Source: SZUA-370 sp034003955
Lineage (GTDB): Bacteria > Spirochaetota > Spirochaetia > Treponematales > UBA12059
Direction of reading: 5' to 3'
Assembly: GCA_034003955.1 (NCBI GenBank)
Contig: JAVEXO010000002.1
Location: forward strand, 51,514-115,513
Length of the DNA stretch: 64,000 nucleotides
The notes beneath the pieces are model-generated. The model made no database searches, was not told where the DNA came from, and was given only the letters and a program-made list of their open reading frames with translations. Each line of letters starts with the position of its first letter. Position 1 is the first letter of the stretch. Of this stretch, positions 8,528-17,395 are shown in pieces. A program made the translations under genes and the position numbers.

Positions 8528-9252
8528 AACGCTTGAGCGGTCTAATACTAAGCCTTTTAGCCATGGTTTTCGTGACAAGCGAGCGGGCCATGAGCGGATT
8601 CTTGAGTCTTCTTTTCCCTGATGAGGCTCAGGCCCTCTATCCCCTGGCTACTCCCCTTCGCTTGTTTCTACAGCATGCGGGCCTCTCGGTAGGCGCAAGT
8701 CTGGCCTCAGCCTTGCTAGGGTTTTCAGCCGGTGTATATGCGTACTATAGAAAAGGAACGATGCGGACGCTGGTGCTGGAGCTTGGAGCACTCGTGCAGA
8801 CCCTGCCGCCTGTAGCGCTTCTAGCCTTACTGGTTCCTCTTCTTGGTTTTGGCAACAAGCCAGTCTTCCTGGCACTGGCGCTTTACGGGGTGTTGCCTGT
8901 CATAAACGGCACCGTGGCGGGTCTGAGATCAGTGCCTCTTGACGCGATGGATGCCGCCAGGGGACTCGGCATGAAGAAGACACAAGCCTTCTTTCGTATA
9001 GAACTTCCTTTGGCTCTACCTTCCATTGCGGCAGGACTACGTACATCCGTTGTAATCAACGTGGGCACCGCCGCAATTGGGGCCACAATGGGTGCCGGAG
9101 GATTTGGGCGAGCCATTATGTCCGGGCTTGTTCAGTTTAAGACGAGCTATGTGGTACAGGGAGCCTTGGCTGCAGCCACCATGGCTCTGGCTCTCGACTG
9201 GATACTAGCTAGTATTGAGAAAAGTCTTTCCAGGGTAAGACCGGAAAGCTGA
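8524..9252 (+). CDS. Second betaine/choline-type ABC permease
   Basis: A 242-residue inner-membrane protein of the ProW/OpuBB family with about six membrane spans. It has the conserved cytoplasmic loop LDAMDAARGLGMKKTQ followed by ELPLALPSIAAGLR, and GAGGFG near the C-terminus. It starts at a TTG overlapping the ATPase stop as TTGA, with AGGAGG upstream. Two permeases, one ATPase and one receptor give an OpuC-like composition, here in the order receptor-permease-ATPase-permease. Confidence 0.9.
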   Translation: MKRLSGLILSLLAMVFVTSERAMSGFLSLLFPDEAQALYPLATPLRLFLQHAGLSVGASLASALLGFSAGVYAYYRKGTMRTLVLELGALVQTLPPVALLALLVPLLGFGNKPVFLALALYGVLPVINGTVAGLRSVPLDAMDAARGLGMKKTQAFFRIELPLALPSIAAGLRTSVVINVGTAAIGATMGAGGFGRAIMSGLVQFKTSYVVQGALAAATMALALDWILASIEKSLSRVRPES

Positions 9253-9358
9253 GCCGCTGTGCCGAATTGATTGCCGAAAAGGCATTCATGATCTATCATC
9301 GAATGGTCGCCTCCAATTCCAAGACAACGCGGGGACATGACAGAAGGGATCATTCACA

Positions 9359-10579
9359 ATGGCTGTTAATCAACAGAAAAAGGTACTTGTGCTCAATAGT
9401 GGCAGCTCATCACTCAAGTACGAAGTATTTCTCATGCCAAACAAACAGAGCCTTGGCAAGGGATCGGTTGAACGTATCGGTGAACCCAAGGGTATCCTGA
9501 CTCAGAGCTCTCCAAAGGGTTTGGTCAAGGCAGAGGAGGTCTTCGCCGACCATAAGCATGCAATGCTTCGAGTTGGCCAAACCCTCGTCGATCCATCAAA
9601 AGGAATACTCGACAATCTTTCCGATATCGAGGCCATAGGACATCGTGTCGTGCATGGAGGCGAACGGTTTGCCAGCTCTGTTGCCATAGATGCCGATGTC
9701 ATCAAGGCACTGGAAGACAATATAGAACTTGCTCCCCTGCATAACCCAGCCAACCTGACGGGAATCAGGGAAGCCGAGAGCATGTGGCCAGGTGTGCCTC
9801 AGGTCGGCGTCTTTGATACGGCTTTTCATCAGACCATGTCACCTACCGCCTACCTCTATGCCCTGCCCCGAGAGTTGTACGAAAAACATCGTATTAGGCG
9901 TTATGGTTTTCATGGAACCAGTCATCGCTTTGTAGCAGCGAGGGCCCTTGAGCTCTTAGGACGAAAGGCCGAAAATACCAACCTCATAACCTGCCACCTC
10001 GGCAACGGGGCCTCGATAACAGCTATAGAAGGAGGCAGATCCATAGACACCTCCATGGGGTTCACCCCGCTTGAAGGTCTCATGATGGGTACGCGGAGTG
10101 GAGACTTCGACCCAGCCATCCTCTGCTATCTAGCCGAACGTGGACACACGCACCAAGAACTGAACACCATGATAAACAAGAAGAGCGGCCTTCTTGGCTT
10201 GTCAGGCATATCCAATGACCTGCGGGATCTTGAAACAGCCGCCGATAAGGGCGTAAAAAATGCCATCGAGGCTCTCGATGTCTACGCTCATCGCGTCCGT
10301 AAGTATGTAGGAGCATACATGGCCGAGCTTATGCGGGTGGATGCAATCGTTTTTACTGGTGGTGTTGGCCAGCATGGCGCTAGAATGCGTGAACGCATAT
10401 GCCATCGTCTGGAAAACATAGGCATCATGATGGACTACAACGCCAATAAAGAAGGCGGTTCCAAGGAGGGGCTTGTGTCACACCCATTCTCCCCCACATC
10501 TATACTGGTTATTCCAACAAACGAAGAGCTCCAGATAGCCATGGACGCCTTCGATCTATTGTTCAAACCCAAGGCATAG
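9359..10579 (+). CDS. ackA: Acetate kinase
   Basis: Converts acetyl phosphate and ADP to acetate and ATP, the last step of acetate fermentation. The 406-residue protein has the start motif VLVLNSGSSSLKY, the HRVVHGG signature, the HNPAN segment, the HGTSH motif with the catalytic His, the TCHLGNGASI phosphate loop and GVGQHGARMR near the end. Length and motifs are standard. AAGGGA lies ahead of the ATG. No phosphotransacetylase gene is adjacent. Confidence 0.97.
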   Translation: MAVNQQKKVLVLNSGSSSLKYEVFLMPNKQSLGKGSVERIGEPKGILTQSSPKGLVKAEEVFADHKHAMLRVGQTLVDPSKGILDNLSDIEAIGHRVVHGGERFASSVAIDADVIKALEDNIELAPLHNPANLTGIREAESMWPGVPQVGVFDTAFHQTMSPTAYLYALPRELYEKHRIRRYGFHGTSHRFVAARALELLGRKAENTNLITCHLGNGASITAIEGGRSIDTSMGFTPLEGLMMGTRSGDFDPAILCYLAERGHTHQELNTMINKKSGLLGLSGISNDLRDLETAADKGVKNAIEALDVYAHRVRKYVGAYMAELMRVDAIVFTGGVGQHGARMRERICHRLENIGIMMDYNANKEGGSKEGLVSHPFSPTSILVIPTNEELQIAMDAFDLLFKPKA

Positions 10580-10586
10580 ACATTCA

Positions 10587-10615
10587 TTGAAATTCAGCCA
10601 ATTTTCATGTATTAT
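10587..10615 (+). promoter_or_regulatory. Promoter of the glycosyltransferase-like gene, probably leaderless
   Basis: TTGAAA (10587-10592), 17-bp spacer, TATTAT (10610-10615), then 6 nt to the ATG at 10622. There is no ribosome-binding site. The -10 lies between the arms of a perfect inverted repeat. Confidence 0.65.
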
Positions 10616-10632
10616 GCCTGCATGAAAATTGG
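10598..10632 (+). promoter_or_regulatory. Perfect 12-bp inverted repeat bracketing the -10 box: candidate operator
   Basis: CCAATTTTCATG (10598-10609) and CATGAAAATTGG (10621-10632) flank the TATTAT box and the predicted transcript start. In DNA this is the geometry of a repressor site. As RNA only the right arm would be present if the start is at 10622. Confidence 0.6.
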
Positions 10633-11869
10633 TATTGGTTTCGTAACAGGCAGAAAAGGCTTTAAACATCTCTTCAGAACCTACGTAAACAGCTGGAGCG
10701 AACATGGCTTCATAGAAGATAGAGACATGGCTATCAAGTTGTTCGTAGCCTATGATCTGTCATACTTTGGAACAAAGGCCAGTGACTACACGAGGGTCGA
10801 TAGAGAGCTATCTGGCAAGCTCGACGGCTTGTCGTATTTTGGTACGACGCGTATAGCGGCTGAACGTCAGACACTCGTCAGAGAAGGTGTGCTCGACTCA
10901 GCAGAAACGATGCTCCTGTTTGGAGAAGGCTACGGCAAGAAGCGCAACGCCGTGGTCTGGTTTGCGTTACGAGCCGGCATGGACAGGCTTCTCTTCATAG
11001 ATGACGATGAGTACCCCATTGCCGTCCAGCGCGGAGACCCGGTGCATTGGCGCGGTCAATCTGTCCTCGGTGCCCACCTCTTTGCCTCACAAGACGCAGA
11101 CATTACCCACGGCCGACATTGCGGATACATTTCTCCAATACCCAAGGTACACTTTGATTCAAGCCTGACAGAAGACGTTTTTTCAGAACTCATAGGGGCT
11201 CTATCAAACGACATAGTCACCTGGGATACCATCAAGAAGGTAGTCATAGGTGACGGAGGCGTGACCTATGCCGACCCCAGAATAGTCGACGGCATAGCAC
11301 CAGAAGAGGTGCAGTCTGTAAAAGGCATGAAATTCATAAGCGGTGCGAACTTGTGTATGAACCTCAATCGCGGCGGAGCAGATTCGCCATTCTTTAATCC
11401 ACCCGGAGCTCGTGGAGAGGACACATTCCTGTCCACCTGTCTTGAGGATAAGCGCGTCATGCGTGTGCCCGCGTACACCTTCCATGATGCCTTCCTCAAG
11501 TACAATGCCTTGCTCCACGGAGTGTTGCCGCGGCGTCTCGACCCCGTGGATGCCCTCGATCCGGCTGTAGTCAAGCGCTTTGCAAAGGCAGCCGTCGGTT
11601 GGGTGCGGTACAAGCCTCTCCTCACCTATGTCACCGATCGTTCATCATACGAGGCGACGATAGAGTCTATGGAGAGCACCTTTACCAGGCTCGGTCCCGG
11701 ATTAGCCGGATACTTCAAGGCCGACGAGTTTAACAAGCTACTTTCAGAGCTTAAGCGCTACGCCAGGAAGGTTCCTGAACACTTCGACCTGTTTGAAAGG
11801 ACGAAGGAAGCCTGGAGCAAGGCATTGCCCTGGGCTCGGGCTCATCCCGTCAAGGATGTTGTCAATTGA
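10622..11869 (+). CDS. Glycosyltransferase-like protein (DDD/RGED family)
   Basis: A 415-residue protein that I recognise only as a GT-A-like transferase family. It starts with a beta strand (MKIGIGFVTG), has an FIDDDEYP segment near residue 125 like a metal-binding DxD, and later NPPGARGEDTFLS with an RGED motif. The partial gene at the right edge of the window has the same arrangement (MIDDDE and TRGEDDDY), so the two are paralogues. The start at 10622 was preferred over an in-frame ATG at 10607 because a strong promoter puts transcription start at about 10622. No membrane segment or signal peptide. Sugar donor and acceptor unknown. Confidence 0.65.
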   Translation: MKIGIGFVTGRKGFKHLFRTYVNSWSEHGFIEDRDMAIKLFVAYDLSYFGTKASDYTRVDRELSGKLDGLSYFGTTRIAAERQTLVREGVLDSAETMLLFGEGYGKKRNAVVWFALRAGMDRLLFIDDDEYPIAVQRGDPVHWRGQSVLGAHLFASQDADITHGRHCGYISPIPKVHFDSSLTEDVFSELIGALSNDIVTWDTIKKVVIGDGGVTYADPRIVDGIAPEEVQSVKGMKFISGANLCMNLNRGGADSPFFNPPGARGEDTFLSTCLEDKRVMRVPAYTFHDAFLKYNALLHGVLPRRLDPVDALDPAVVKRFAKAAVGWVRYKPLLTYVTDRSSYEATIESMESTFTRLGPGLAGYFKADEFNKLLSELKRYARKVPEHFDLFERTKEAWSKALPWARAHPVKDVVN

Positions 11870-11879
11870 GTCATAGAAC

Positions 11880-12386
11880 CTATTTGGTAAGGCCTGGAGC
11901 GTAACGCGCAAGGATTTTTTCTGCTATGAGGTAGGCTGCGGGACAAAATACCGTGTTAAACGCTAGCCTTCCAAGATCTCTCTGGATACCACGCTGGGTC
12001 ATGTATGGAAAGTCATCACAATCCTTTGGTCTAAGCGTATAAATCCCGCATGTATTGTTCTCTTCAAGGAAGGGACATGGCATTGAGGCGCACATCCAGC
12101 CAAGCTCATCATGTCTCTCGAGCCTCTGTGACATGAACGCCTTTTGTTCAAAACCATAGGCCTTGCAGGCACGCTTTATTTCAGGCTCGTTCATCTTGGG
12201 TCCTATTGTCCTGCAACAATTGCCACATTTAAGACAGTCTATCTCCAAGAACGCTTCTTCACTGAAGTCGGCCACCACGTGGTCGAAATTCTTTATATGA
12301 AACTTGCCAAGATATTTCATCTGCCGCTTGATGAGCGTATTGCGTTCGCGGCTCTTCTCAAGCAAGTGCTCGTATGCTTTGTCCAT
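11880..12386 (-). CDS. YkgJ-family cysteine-cluster (zinc/iron-chelating) protein
   Basis: About 168 residues with the cysteine pattern of the YkgJ (CxxCxxCC) family: LKCGNCCR, CPF, TCGIY and PKDC. The cysteines probably bind an iron-sulfur cluster or zinc. The biochemical role of the family is unclear. The start at 12386 (MDKAYEH) is favoured by TTGAGA-18-TAGTAT ending 7 nt upstream; an ATG 9 nt further upstream is possible. It follows the PHP gene by about 34 bp. Confidence 0.82.
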   Translation of the reverse strand: MDKAYEHLLEKSRERNTLIKRQMKYLGKFHIKNFDHVVADFSEEAFLEIDCLKCGNCCRTIGPKMNEPEIKRACKAYGFEQKAFMSQRLERHDELGWMCASMPCPFLEENNTCGIYTLRPKDCDDFPYMTQRGIQRDLGRLAFNTVFCPAAYLIAEKILARYAPGLTK

Positions 12387-12419
12387 GAGTGGCATACTAA
12401 ACTGGAATAGCTGTTTTTC

Positions 12420-13157
12420 TCAAGCCTTTGCGGCAGCCTCTGAGCGAACCTTCTTGCGTGCCGCAATGAACGATTCAAAGCATGCAACGCTGGCGTTGAT
12501 GACCTTATCGCGTGCTATGCCTGCTTTCTTTATAAGGCTCAATGCAATTGAAACGTTACCAACATCGCTCCAGTAGTGGGCGTCGCTGGCGCATACTACA
12601 AGAGCGCCTTTTTCTGCGCAGAGTGCCGCCATACGGGAGCACGTTGCCTCGCTTCCCGTACGTATCCTAAATGAGCTGTTGTTTATTTCCAGGGCCTTGC
12701 CATAGGCACATGCAGTGTCGACTAGCTCGATGAAATCTACAGGATAAGAGGGATTACCAGGGTGAGATATGGCATCTACCATGGGGTTGGCTATTGCGGC
12801 GACCATGGCCTTGGTATTCTGTATGAGGCTACCAGGCTCCATGCAAATATCGTGCAAGCCTGCCAGTACAAAATCAAGCCTTGCCAGGAGGTAGCCAGCC
12901 AGATCAAGCCCGCCTGAGTCATCTATGATATTAGCCTCTATGCCTGTATAGAAGCGTACACCATGTATGCGTTTAGGTAGGATGCGCAGGTTGCCAAAGT
13001 GATAGGGGTGCGTTGTTCCTGGCATGGATGGGCCGTGGTCTGTCAGTACGAAGCCTGACAAGCCGCGGCGCCTGGCTCCCTTGGCAAATTCGTCGATAGT
13101 AGAATATGCGTGGCCGGAGGCCAATGAATGGGTGTGGGTGTCTATTCGTATGTTCAT
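12420..13157 (-). CDS. PHP-domain phosphoesterase (YcdX-like)
   Basis: A metal-dependent phosphatase of the PHP superfamily, about 245 residues. Metal-ligand motifs are visible: DTHTH at the start, LTDHG, GIEANI, LAGLHD, SHPGNP and ASDAHYW. This set matches the YcdX subgroup of alkaline phosphatase-like PHP proteins. The start is placed at MNIRIDTHTH because the family begins immediately before the first metal motif; a Met 10 codons upstream is the alternative, and neither has a good ribosome-binding site. The substrate is not evident. Confidence 0.87.
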   Translation of the reverse strand: MNIRIDTHTHSLASGHAYSTIDEFAKGARRRGLSGFVLTDHGPSMPGTTHPYHFGNLRILPKRIHGVRFYTGIEANIIDDSGGLDLAGYLLARLDFVLAGLHDICMEPGSLIQNTKAMVAAIANPMVDAISHPGNPSYPVDFIELVDTACAYGKALEINNSSFRIRTGSEATCSRMAALCAEKGALVVCASDAHYWSDVGNVSIALSLIKKAGIARDKVINASVACFESFIAARKKVRSEAAAKA

Positions 13158-13232
13158 AGTGTGCCCACATGATCCACGGATCGACATGCCGTGTCTATGG
13201 CTACATTGGGATAAGCGCTGTCTATATCTCTA

Positions 13233-14477
13233 TCAACCGACTCGTATCCATTTTATAATCTCTGTTAATGTTGCGCGCTTGCCGCCCATCAGTATGCCTA
13301 CACGGAATATACGTGCTGCCGCCGAAGCCGCTCCATACACGCAGACTATAAGCAAGCCAAGACACAGGGTTATCTGCCAGAAGGGCGGAGGTGCAATTAA
13401 GACACGAATGAGCATGACAATGGGGCTTGTCATAGGAAATAAAGACAATGCTACAGAAAGTGGCGACGATGGATTTGACACAAAGCTAGATATCAAGACT
13501 AGCGGAACTATTAGGAAAACAAGAACTGGCCAGGCAAGCTGCCCAAGGTGTTGCTCATCCTCTGCCGCCGCTCCTAATGCCGCGTAGAGTGAAGCATATA
13601 GGAAGAATGCCAAGATGAAGAATACAACAAGCCAAACAAGATTTGCCAAGCTTATTGCCGGAGGGGGAGCTATGCCTAGCATAGGTATTACCAGTTTTGA
13701 TAGCAGTAGAGCGAGGGTTACCCATACGCCATATTGCAGAAGCCCGGCGAGTCCTAAACCTAGAATTTTCCCAAACATCAACTCTCTGGGAGAAACGCTT
13801 GACAACATTATCTCAACGGTTTTGGCGGTTTTTTCGTTTACGACCGAACGTCCTATCATCTGTCCGTACAGGAGTGTCGTCATATAGACGAGCATTACAA
13901 AACTCATCGCAGTAAACAGGGTCTGCACAAAATCGCTCTCCCCGCTGGCTTTCTCCGTTTCGTTATACCCTATCTTGACTACTGAAAGACTTAGGTGTCG
14001 CGTCAGCTCACTAGCTACTGCGGGATCTATACCACTCCTTGCTATCCTCATAGCCCTCGCATGCTCGTCCAAGGCCCGTTCGACGGCGCCGTAGAGCATG
14101 GCGTCGGTGCCTGTCTTTGTGTACAAAACCGCTCCTTCGTCTTCCCAATCCGGGGGTAGCACCACCAGAGCGGCCAGCACACCGGAGTGCACCTGGCGCT
14201 TGGCTTCACTTACTGCAGTGTCACTAACCCCAACATTCTTTATGCTCCTGCCTTGAAATACCGAGGCATCTTCAATGCTTGCCTCTACCAAGCCATCTCC
14301 ACCTGAAAGCGCTATGGGTTCTCCACCGGATAGCGCCTTGGGATTCAAAGCAAGCAAACCAGGCAACACCGCTATGCCCAGGATAAGAAATGGCCCTATG
14401 ATGGTCAGGATAACAAAAGCCTTATTAGCTGTCATGAGCTTGAACTCGTGACGGATTATGGCTGAGAGTCTATGCAC
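13233..14477 (-). CDS. NatB/YhaP-like ABC-2 permease
   Basis: A 414-residue membrane protein with one N-terminal span (about residues 20-42), a large external domain to about 175, then five to six spans. In between lies the NEKTAKTVEIMLSSVSP motif that identifies the sodium-exporter-like NatB/YhaP branch of ABC-2 permeases. It starts with GTG behind GGAGGAGG and overlaps the ATPase gene by 8 nt. Known family members export Na+ or confer drug and stress resistance; the substrate here is not determined. Confidence 0.88.
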   Translation of the reverse strand: MHRLSAIIRHEFKLMTANKAFVILTIIGPFLILGIAVLPGLLALNPKALSGGEPIALSGGDGLVEASIEDASVFQGRSIKNVGVSDTAVSEAKRQVHSGVLAALVVLPPDWEDEGAVLYTKTGTDAMLYGAVERALDEHARAMRIARSGIDPAVASELTRHLSLSVVKIGYNETEKASGESDFVQTLFTAMSFVMLVYMTTLLYGQMIGRSVVNEKTAKTVEIMLSSVSPRELMFGKILGLGLAGLLQYGVWVTLALLLSKLVIPMLGIAPPPAISLANLVWLVVFFILAFFLYASLYAALGAAAEDEQHLGQLAWPVLVFLIVPLVLISSFVSNPSSPLSVALSLFPMTSPIVMLIRVLIAPPPFWQITLCLGLLIVCVYGAASAAARIFRVGILMGGKRATLTEIIKWIRVG

Positions 14478-15402
14478 GGTAGGCCTCCTCCAGGTTGCCA
14501 GTGAAGACAGGTTCGTTGGCCTCTACCAGGTGCACAAAAACAGCATGCAATGAGGGCTCCATGAGCTGGTAGCGTCTGATGCGTAATCTGCCAGCAACGG
14601 CCGTCAGGAGTTCGTCAGAGATATGTCCAGGCTTAAGCTCTGCCTCTATCCAGTGCGGCAGATTACGTACAGCACCAACGCATGGCAACGACGAGATAAA
14701 GGAAGCGTCTCCGTCAAATTCTATCTGTACAGAATTGGTACCAAAACCTGCTTTAAGTTGAGACAGTGATCCAGTAACAAGCTCTCTACCCTTTCTGACA
14801 AGGAGAATGTGATCACAGAGACGCTCGGCTTGTTCCATTACGTGTGTTGATAGGATCACCGTCTTACCTTGACGCTTAAGGTCGAGCACTACCTCGAGCA
14901 AGGTGTCCTGCGATACAGGATCAAGACCGGAAAATGGTTCATCGAACAAAACAAGATCTGGATCATGGACTACGGATCCAATAAACTGAACCTTCTGCGC
15001 CATTCCCTTTGACAGCGTCTCAACCTTCTTGGACTTCCACTCTCCCAGTCCAAAACGATCCAGCCAGGTTTCAGCAGATACTCGGGCATCCTGTGCCTTC
15101 ATTCCCTTGAGCACGGCTAGGTATACCAGCATATCCATGACCTTGACCTTCTTGTTGAGTCCACGTTCCTCCGGTAGGTAGCCTATTCGAGACTTCATTG
15201 TCTCGGAGAAGGGCAAATCGTCAAAGCGTATAGAACCTTGGTCTGGTGCTATGACGTTCATTATCATTCGAATGGTTGTCGTTTTTCCGGAACCGTTCGG
15301 GCCTATGAGACCAAATATTTCACCAGCCTTGGCGGTGAATGATAGACCATCAACTGCCCTAATCGTATCATATACCTTCACTACTGCGTCTACACTGAGC
15401 AC
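14470..15402 (-). CDS. NatA/YhaQ-like ABC exporter ATPase
   Basis: A 310-residue ATPase with Walker A GPNGSGKT, Walker B LVLFDEPFSGLDP and the variant signature LSKGM that marks the YhaQ/NatA subgroup instead of LSGGQ. A ~90-residue C-terminal extension follows the core. It starts with GTG behind AAGGAG and forms a two-gene operon with the permease. It is transcribed divergently from the thioesterase gene. Likely role is export of sodium or a hydrophobic compound across the inner membrane. Confidence 0.9.
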   Translation of the reverse strand: MLSVDAVVKVYDTIRAVDGLSFTAKAGEIFGLIGPNGSGKTTTIRMIMNVIAPDQGSIRFDDLPFSETMKSRIGYLPEERGLNKKVKVMDMLVYLAVLKGMKAQDARVSAETWLDRFGLGEWKSKKVETLSKGMAQKVQFIGSVVHDPDLVLFDEPFSGLDPVSQDTLLEVVLDLKRQGKTVILSTHVMEQAERLCDHILLVRKGRELVTGSLSQLKAGFGTNSVQIEFDGDASFISSLPCVGAVRNLPHWIEAELKPGHISDELLTAVAGRLRIRRYQLMEPSLHAVFVHLVEANEPVFTGNLEEAYRA

Positions 15403-15462
15403 ATGTGTCTCCTTGCAATGCCGATAGTATCCCAGCCAGCACCAGGCGTCCAGTCAATGATC

Positions 15463-15492
15463 TTGTCGCAAAGACTAAAATAAACCTATACT
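15463..15492 (+). promoter_or_regulatory. Promoter of the thioesterase gene, probably leaderless
   Basis: TTGTCG (15463-15468), 18-bp spacer, TATACT (15487-15492), then 6 nt to the ATG. No Shine-Dalgarno sequence is possible in that distance. Confidence 0.62.
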
Positions 15493-15498
15493 GGCTTC

Positions 15499-15906
15499 AT
15501 GAGACACACTTCAGAACTCATCGTTCGCACCTACGAGTGCGATCTCAACGGACACGTCAACAATGCAAACTACCTGCACTACCTAGAATATGCCAGGCAT
15601 TTATACCTTAAGGCCATAGGTTTTGATTTTAAAGGCTCAGTAGCCTTGGGATACGGGCTCTTTGTAACGCGGGTAGAGATAGACTATAAAAGGCCTGCCA
15701 TGCTTGACGACACCCTTTCTATTGAGTCTCATCCTGTTAAGCGTGGTGCCGTCTCAGGAGTGATGGAACAGAACATTTGGCGTGGTTCTGAGTTGATAGC
15801 GGCAGCCAGGGTCACCTGGGCCTTTGTCGACGCAGAAGGTAAGCCATGCCGTATACCGGCCGAGCTTGATGTGCCTGGGCTAAAGCCTGTTGTTGCCGAA
15901 GACTAG
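15499..15906 (+). CDS. Acyl-CoA thioesterase, hotdog 4HBT family (YbgC/FadM-like)
   Basis: A 135-residue single-hotdog thioesterase. The catalytic motif is ECDLNGHVNNANYL with D15 and H19, followed by LEYARHLYL as in the 4-hydroxybenzoyl-CoA thioesterase/YbgC group. It hydrolyses acyl-CoA or acyl-ACP thioesters in the cytoplasm. It has its own promoter and no ribosome-binding site, so initiation is probably leaderless. The flavoprotein gene follows 59 bp downstream with its own GGAG site. Confidence 0.9.
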   Translation: MRHTSELIVRTYECDLNGHVNNANYLHYLEYARHLYLKAIGFDFKGSVALGYGLFVTRVEIDYKRPAMLDDTLSIESHPVKRGAVSGVMEQNIWRGSELIAAARVTWAFVDAEGKPCRIPAELDVPGLKPVVAED

Positions 15907-15965
15907 AACGTGCACGCAACTATTTAGGTTTAGAAATAGCTTTTGAGAATAAGGAGCCACTGACT

Positions 15966-16985
15966 ATGACGTATCAGGATGCAAGAACAAAGGCCAAAGA
16001 AACAATAGGACCATACTGCAGGGTCTGTCCTGAGTGTAATGGTATAGCATGCAAGGGTCAGATACCAGGTCCTGGCGGCAAGGGCATGGGTCTTGGTTTC
16101 ATTAGAAACTACCAGGATTTAAGGAATATCAGCCTTGTCATGGATACCATCTATGCACCGGCGCCTGTATCTACCGAGGCCACACTCTTTGGCAAGCGCT
16201 TTGCCCTACCCGTCTTCGCCGCCCCTGTAGGCGCTGTTGGCCTCCATTACAGCGACGCCTACACCGACACCAGCTATTCAGCCGCCGTCCTGGAGGGCTG
16301 CAAAGCCGCGGGTAGCGTCGCGTTTACAGGAGACGGTGTCAAAGACGAGGTCTATAAGGGCACCATAGACGCCATACAGGCCATCGGAGGCCACGGCATC
16401 CCCACCATAAAGCCATGGAACGTACAGGAAGTCATTGCAAAGGCCAAGATGGCCCATGATGCTGGAGCCTTTGCGTTTGCCATGGATATAGACGCGGCTG
16501 GGCTCGCAGTCCTGGCCATGCAGGGAAAACCAGTCTCCCCCATGCCAGTCGAGGCGCTTGCCAAGATTGCCTCGGCGATTACGTTACCGTTTATAGTCAA
16601 GGGAATAATGACAGCCGCAGGAGCACGCAAGGCTATCGAGGCTGGAGCCAAGGGTATTGTCGTCTCTAATCACGGGGGGCGGGTGCTGGATGAGACACCA
16701 TCGACAATATCGGTGCTATCGGACATCGTAGAGGCCGTGGCTGGGCGTGCGACTATCCTCATAGACGGTGGTTTTCGCAGTGGGCTTGATGTTTTCAAGG
16801 CTCTGGCACTGGGAGCCGATGGAGTGCTTATAGGCCGACCCTTTACATGGTCGGTATATGGTGGTGGTGCAGAGGGAGTTCGTCTCTATCTTGAAAAGGT
16901 CAAGGCCGAGCTTGCAGAGGCCATGTTGATGTCCGGGGCTACCAGGCTGGCAGACATAAAAAAAGCAATGGTTTCCTGCTCCTAG
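15966..16985 (+). CDS. FMN-dependent alpha-hydroxy-acid oxidizing protein
   Basis: A 339-residue TIM-barrel flavoprotein of the lactate oxidase/glycolate oxidase/IDI-2 superfamily. The active-site SNHGGRVLD carries the catalytic His (H236). FIVKG and DGGFRSGLDVFKALALGAD supply FMN and phosphate contacts. The N-terminus has a cysteine-rich segment (YCRVCPECNGIACKG) typical of the anaerobe branch, which may bind a metal or cluster. The substrate is probably a small 2-hydroxy acid such as lactate, but this branch is not biochemically defined. It converges with the small ORF on the other strand. Confidence 0.88.
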   Translation: MTYQDARTKAKETIGPYCRVCPECNGIACKGQIPGPGGKGMGLGFIRNYQDLRNISLVMDTIYAPAPVSTEATLFGKRFALPVFAAPVGAVGLHYSDAYTDTSYSAAVLEGCKAAGSVAFTGDGVKDEVYKGTIDAIQAIGGHGIPTIKPWNVQEVIAKAKMAHDAGAFAFAMDIDAAGLAVLAMQGKPVSPMPVEALAKIASAITLPFIVKGIMTAAGARKAIEAGAKGIVVSNHGGRVLDETPSTISVLSDIVEAVAGRATILIDGGFRSGLDVFKALALGADGVLIGRPFTWSVYGGGAEGVRLYLEKVKAELAEAMLMSGATRLADIKKAMVSCS

Positions 16986-17395
16986 TCAGACAGGAAGCCT
17001 TCCTTTGTAAAATGTACAACGGCGCCCTCGTGAATAGTCTCGAATCGAGGGCTTGCACCTAACGCATCTACGGACTTAACAAGATCCTGTTTTGAAGCGA
17101 GGGTTCCCGAACGCACTTTCCCATCTTTATAGAAGGAAATAGCAGTTCCTCCCTTGAATTCCACGAGGTATGGCTCGAATGCCATGCCTTTTGTTGACTT
17201 GCTGGATAGCCACGCGGTGGCCAGTTTCTGGTCTGTAACCAGGGTGCCGGTCTTGGGTCTTCCGTCTTCGCTTGAAATTGGTACTATCCTTTCTATACCG
17301 ACGCCGGAAACCGAACCAGCACTGATGGCTGAGTTCGAGATCCGACGAACAATACGTCTACTTGAAGTCCTTTTCCTGAACAGTCTTCCGGCCAT
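16982..17395 (-). CDS. Hypothetical protein with GT-x-x-x-FY-DGKVxSGTLA modules; start uncertain
   Basis: The last ~115 residues contain two to three copies of a spirochaete-type beta module: RPKTGTLVTDQ, then FKGGTAISFYKDGKVRSGTLA, then HEGAVVHFTKEG. Upstream of the first module the frame stays open but has no ATG, GTG or TTG until inside the histone-fold gene. The coordinates use an ATG there (MAGRLFRK), which lacks a clear ribosome-binding site. It may be a 5'-truncated remnant, a gene with a rare start, or the product of a frameshift from the histone gene. Function unknown. Confidence 0.5.
   Translation of the reverse strand: MAGRLFRKRTSSRRIVRRISNSAISAGSVSGVGIERIVPISSEDGRPKTGTLVTDQKLATAWLSSKSTKGMAFEPYLVEFKGGTAISFYKDGKVRSGTLASKQDLVKSVDALGASPRFETIHEGAVVHFTKEGFLSD

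Noticed and set aside
13857..14477. Pseudogenised permease
   Set aside because: The minus-strand frame is continuous over 414 residues with the NEKTAKTVEIML motif intact; short plus-strand ORFs here are shadows.
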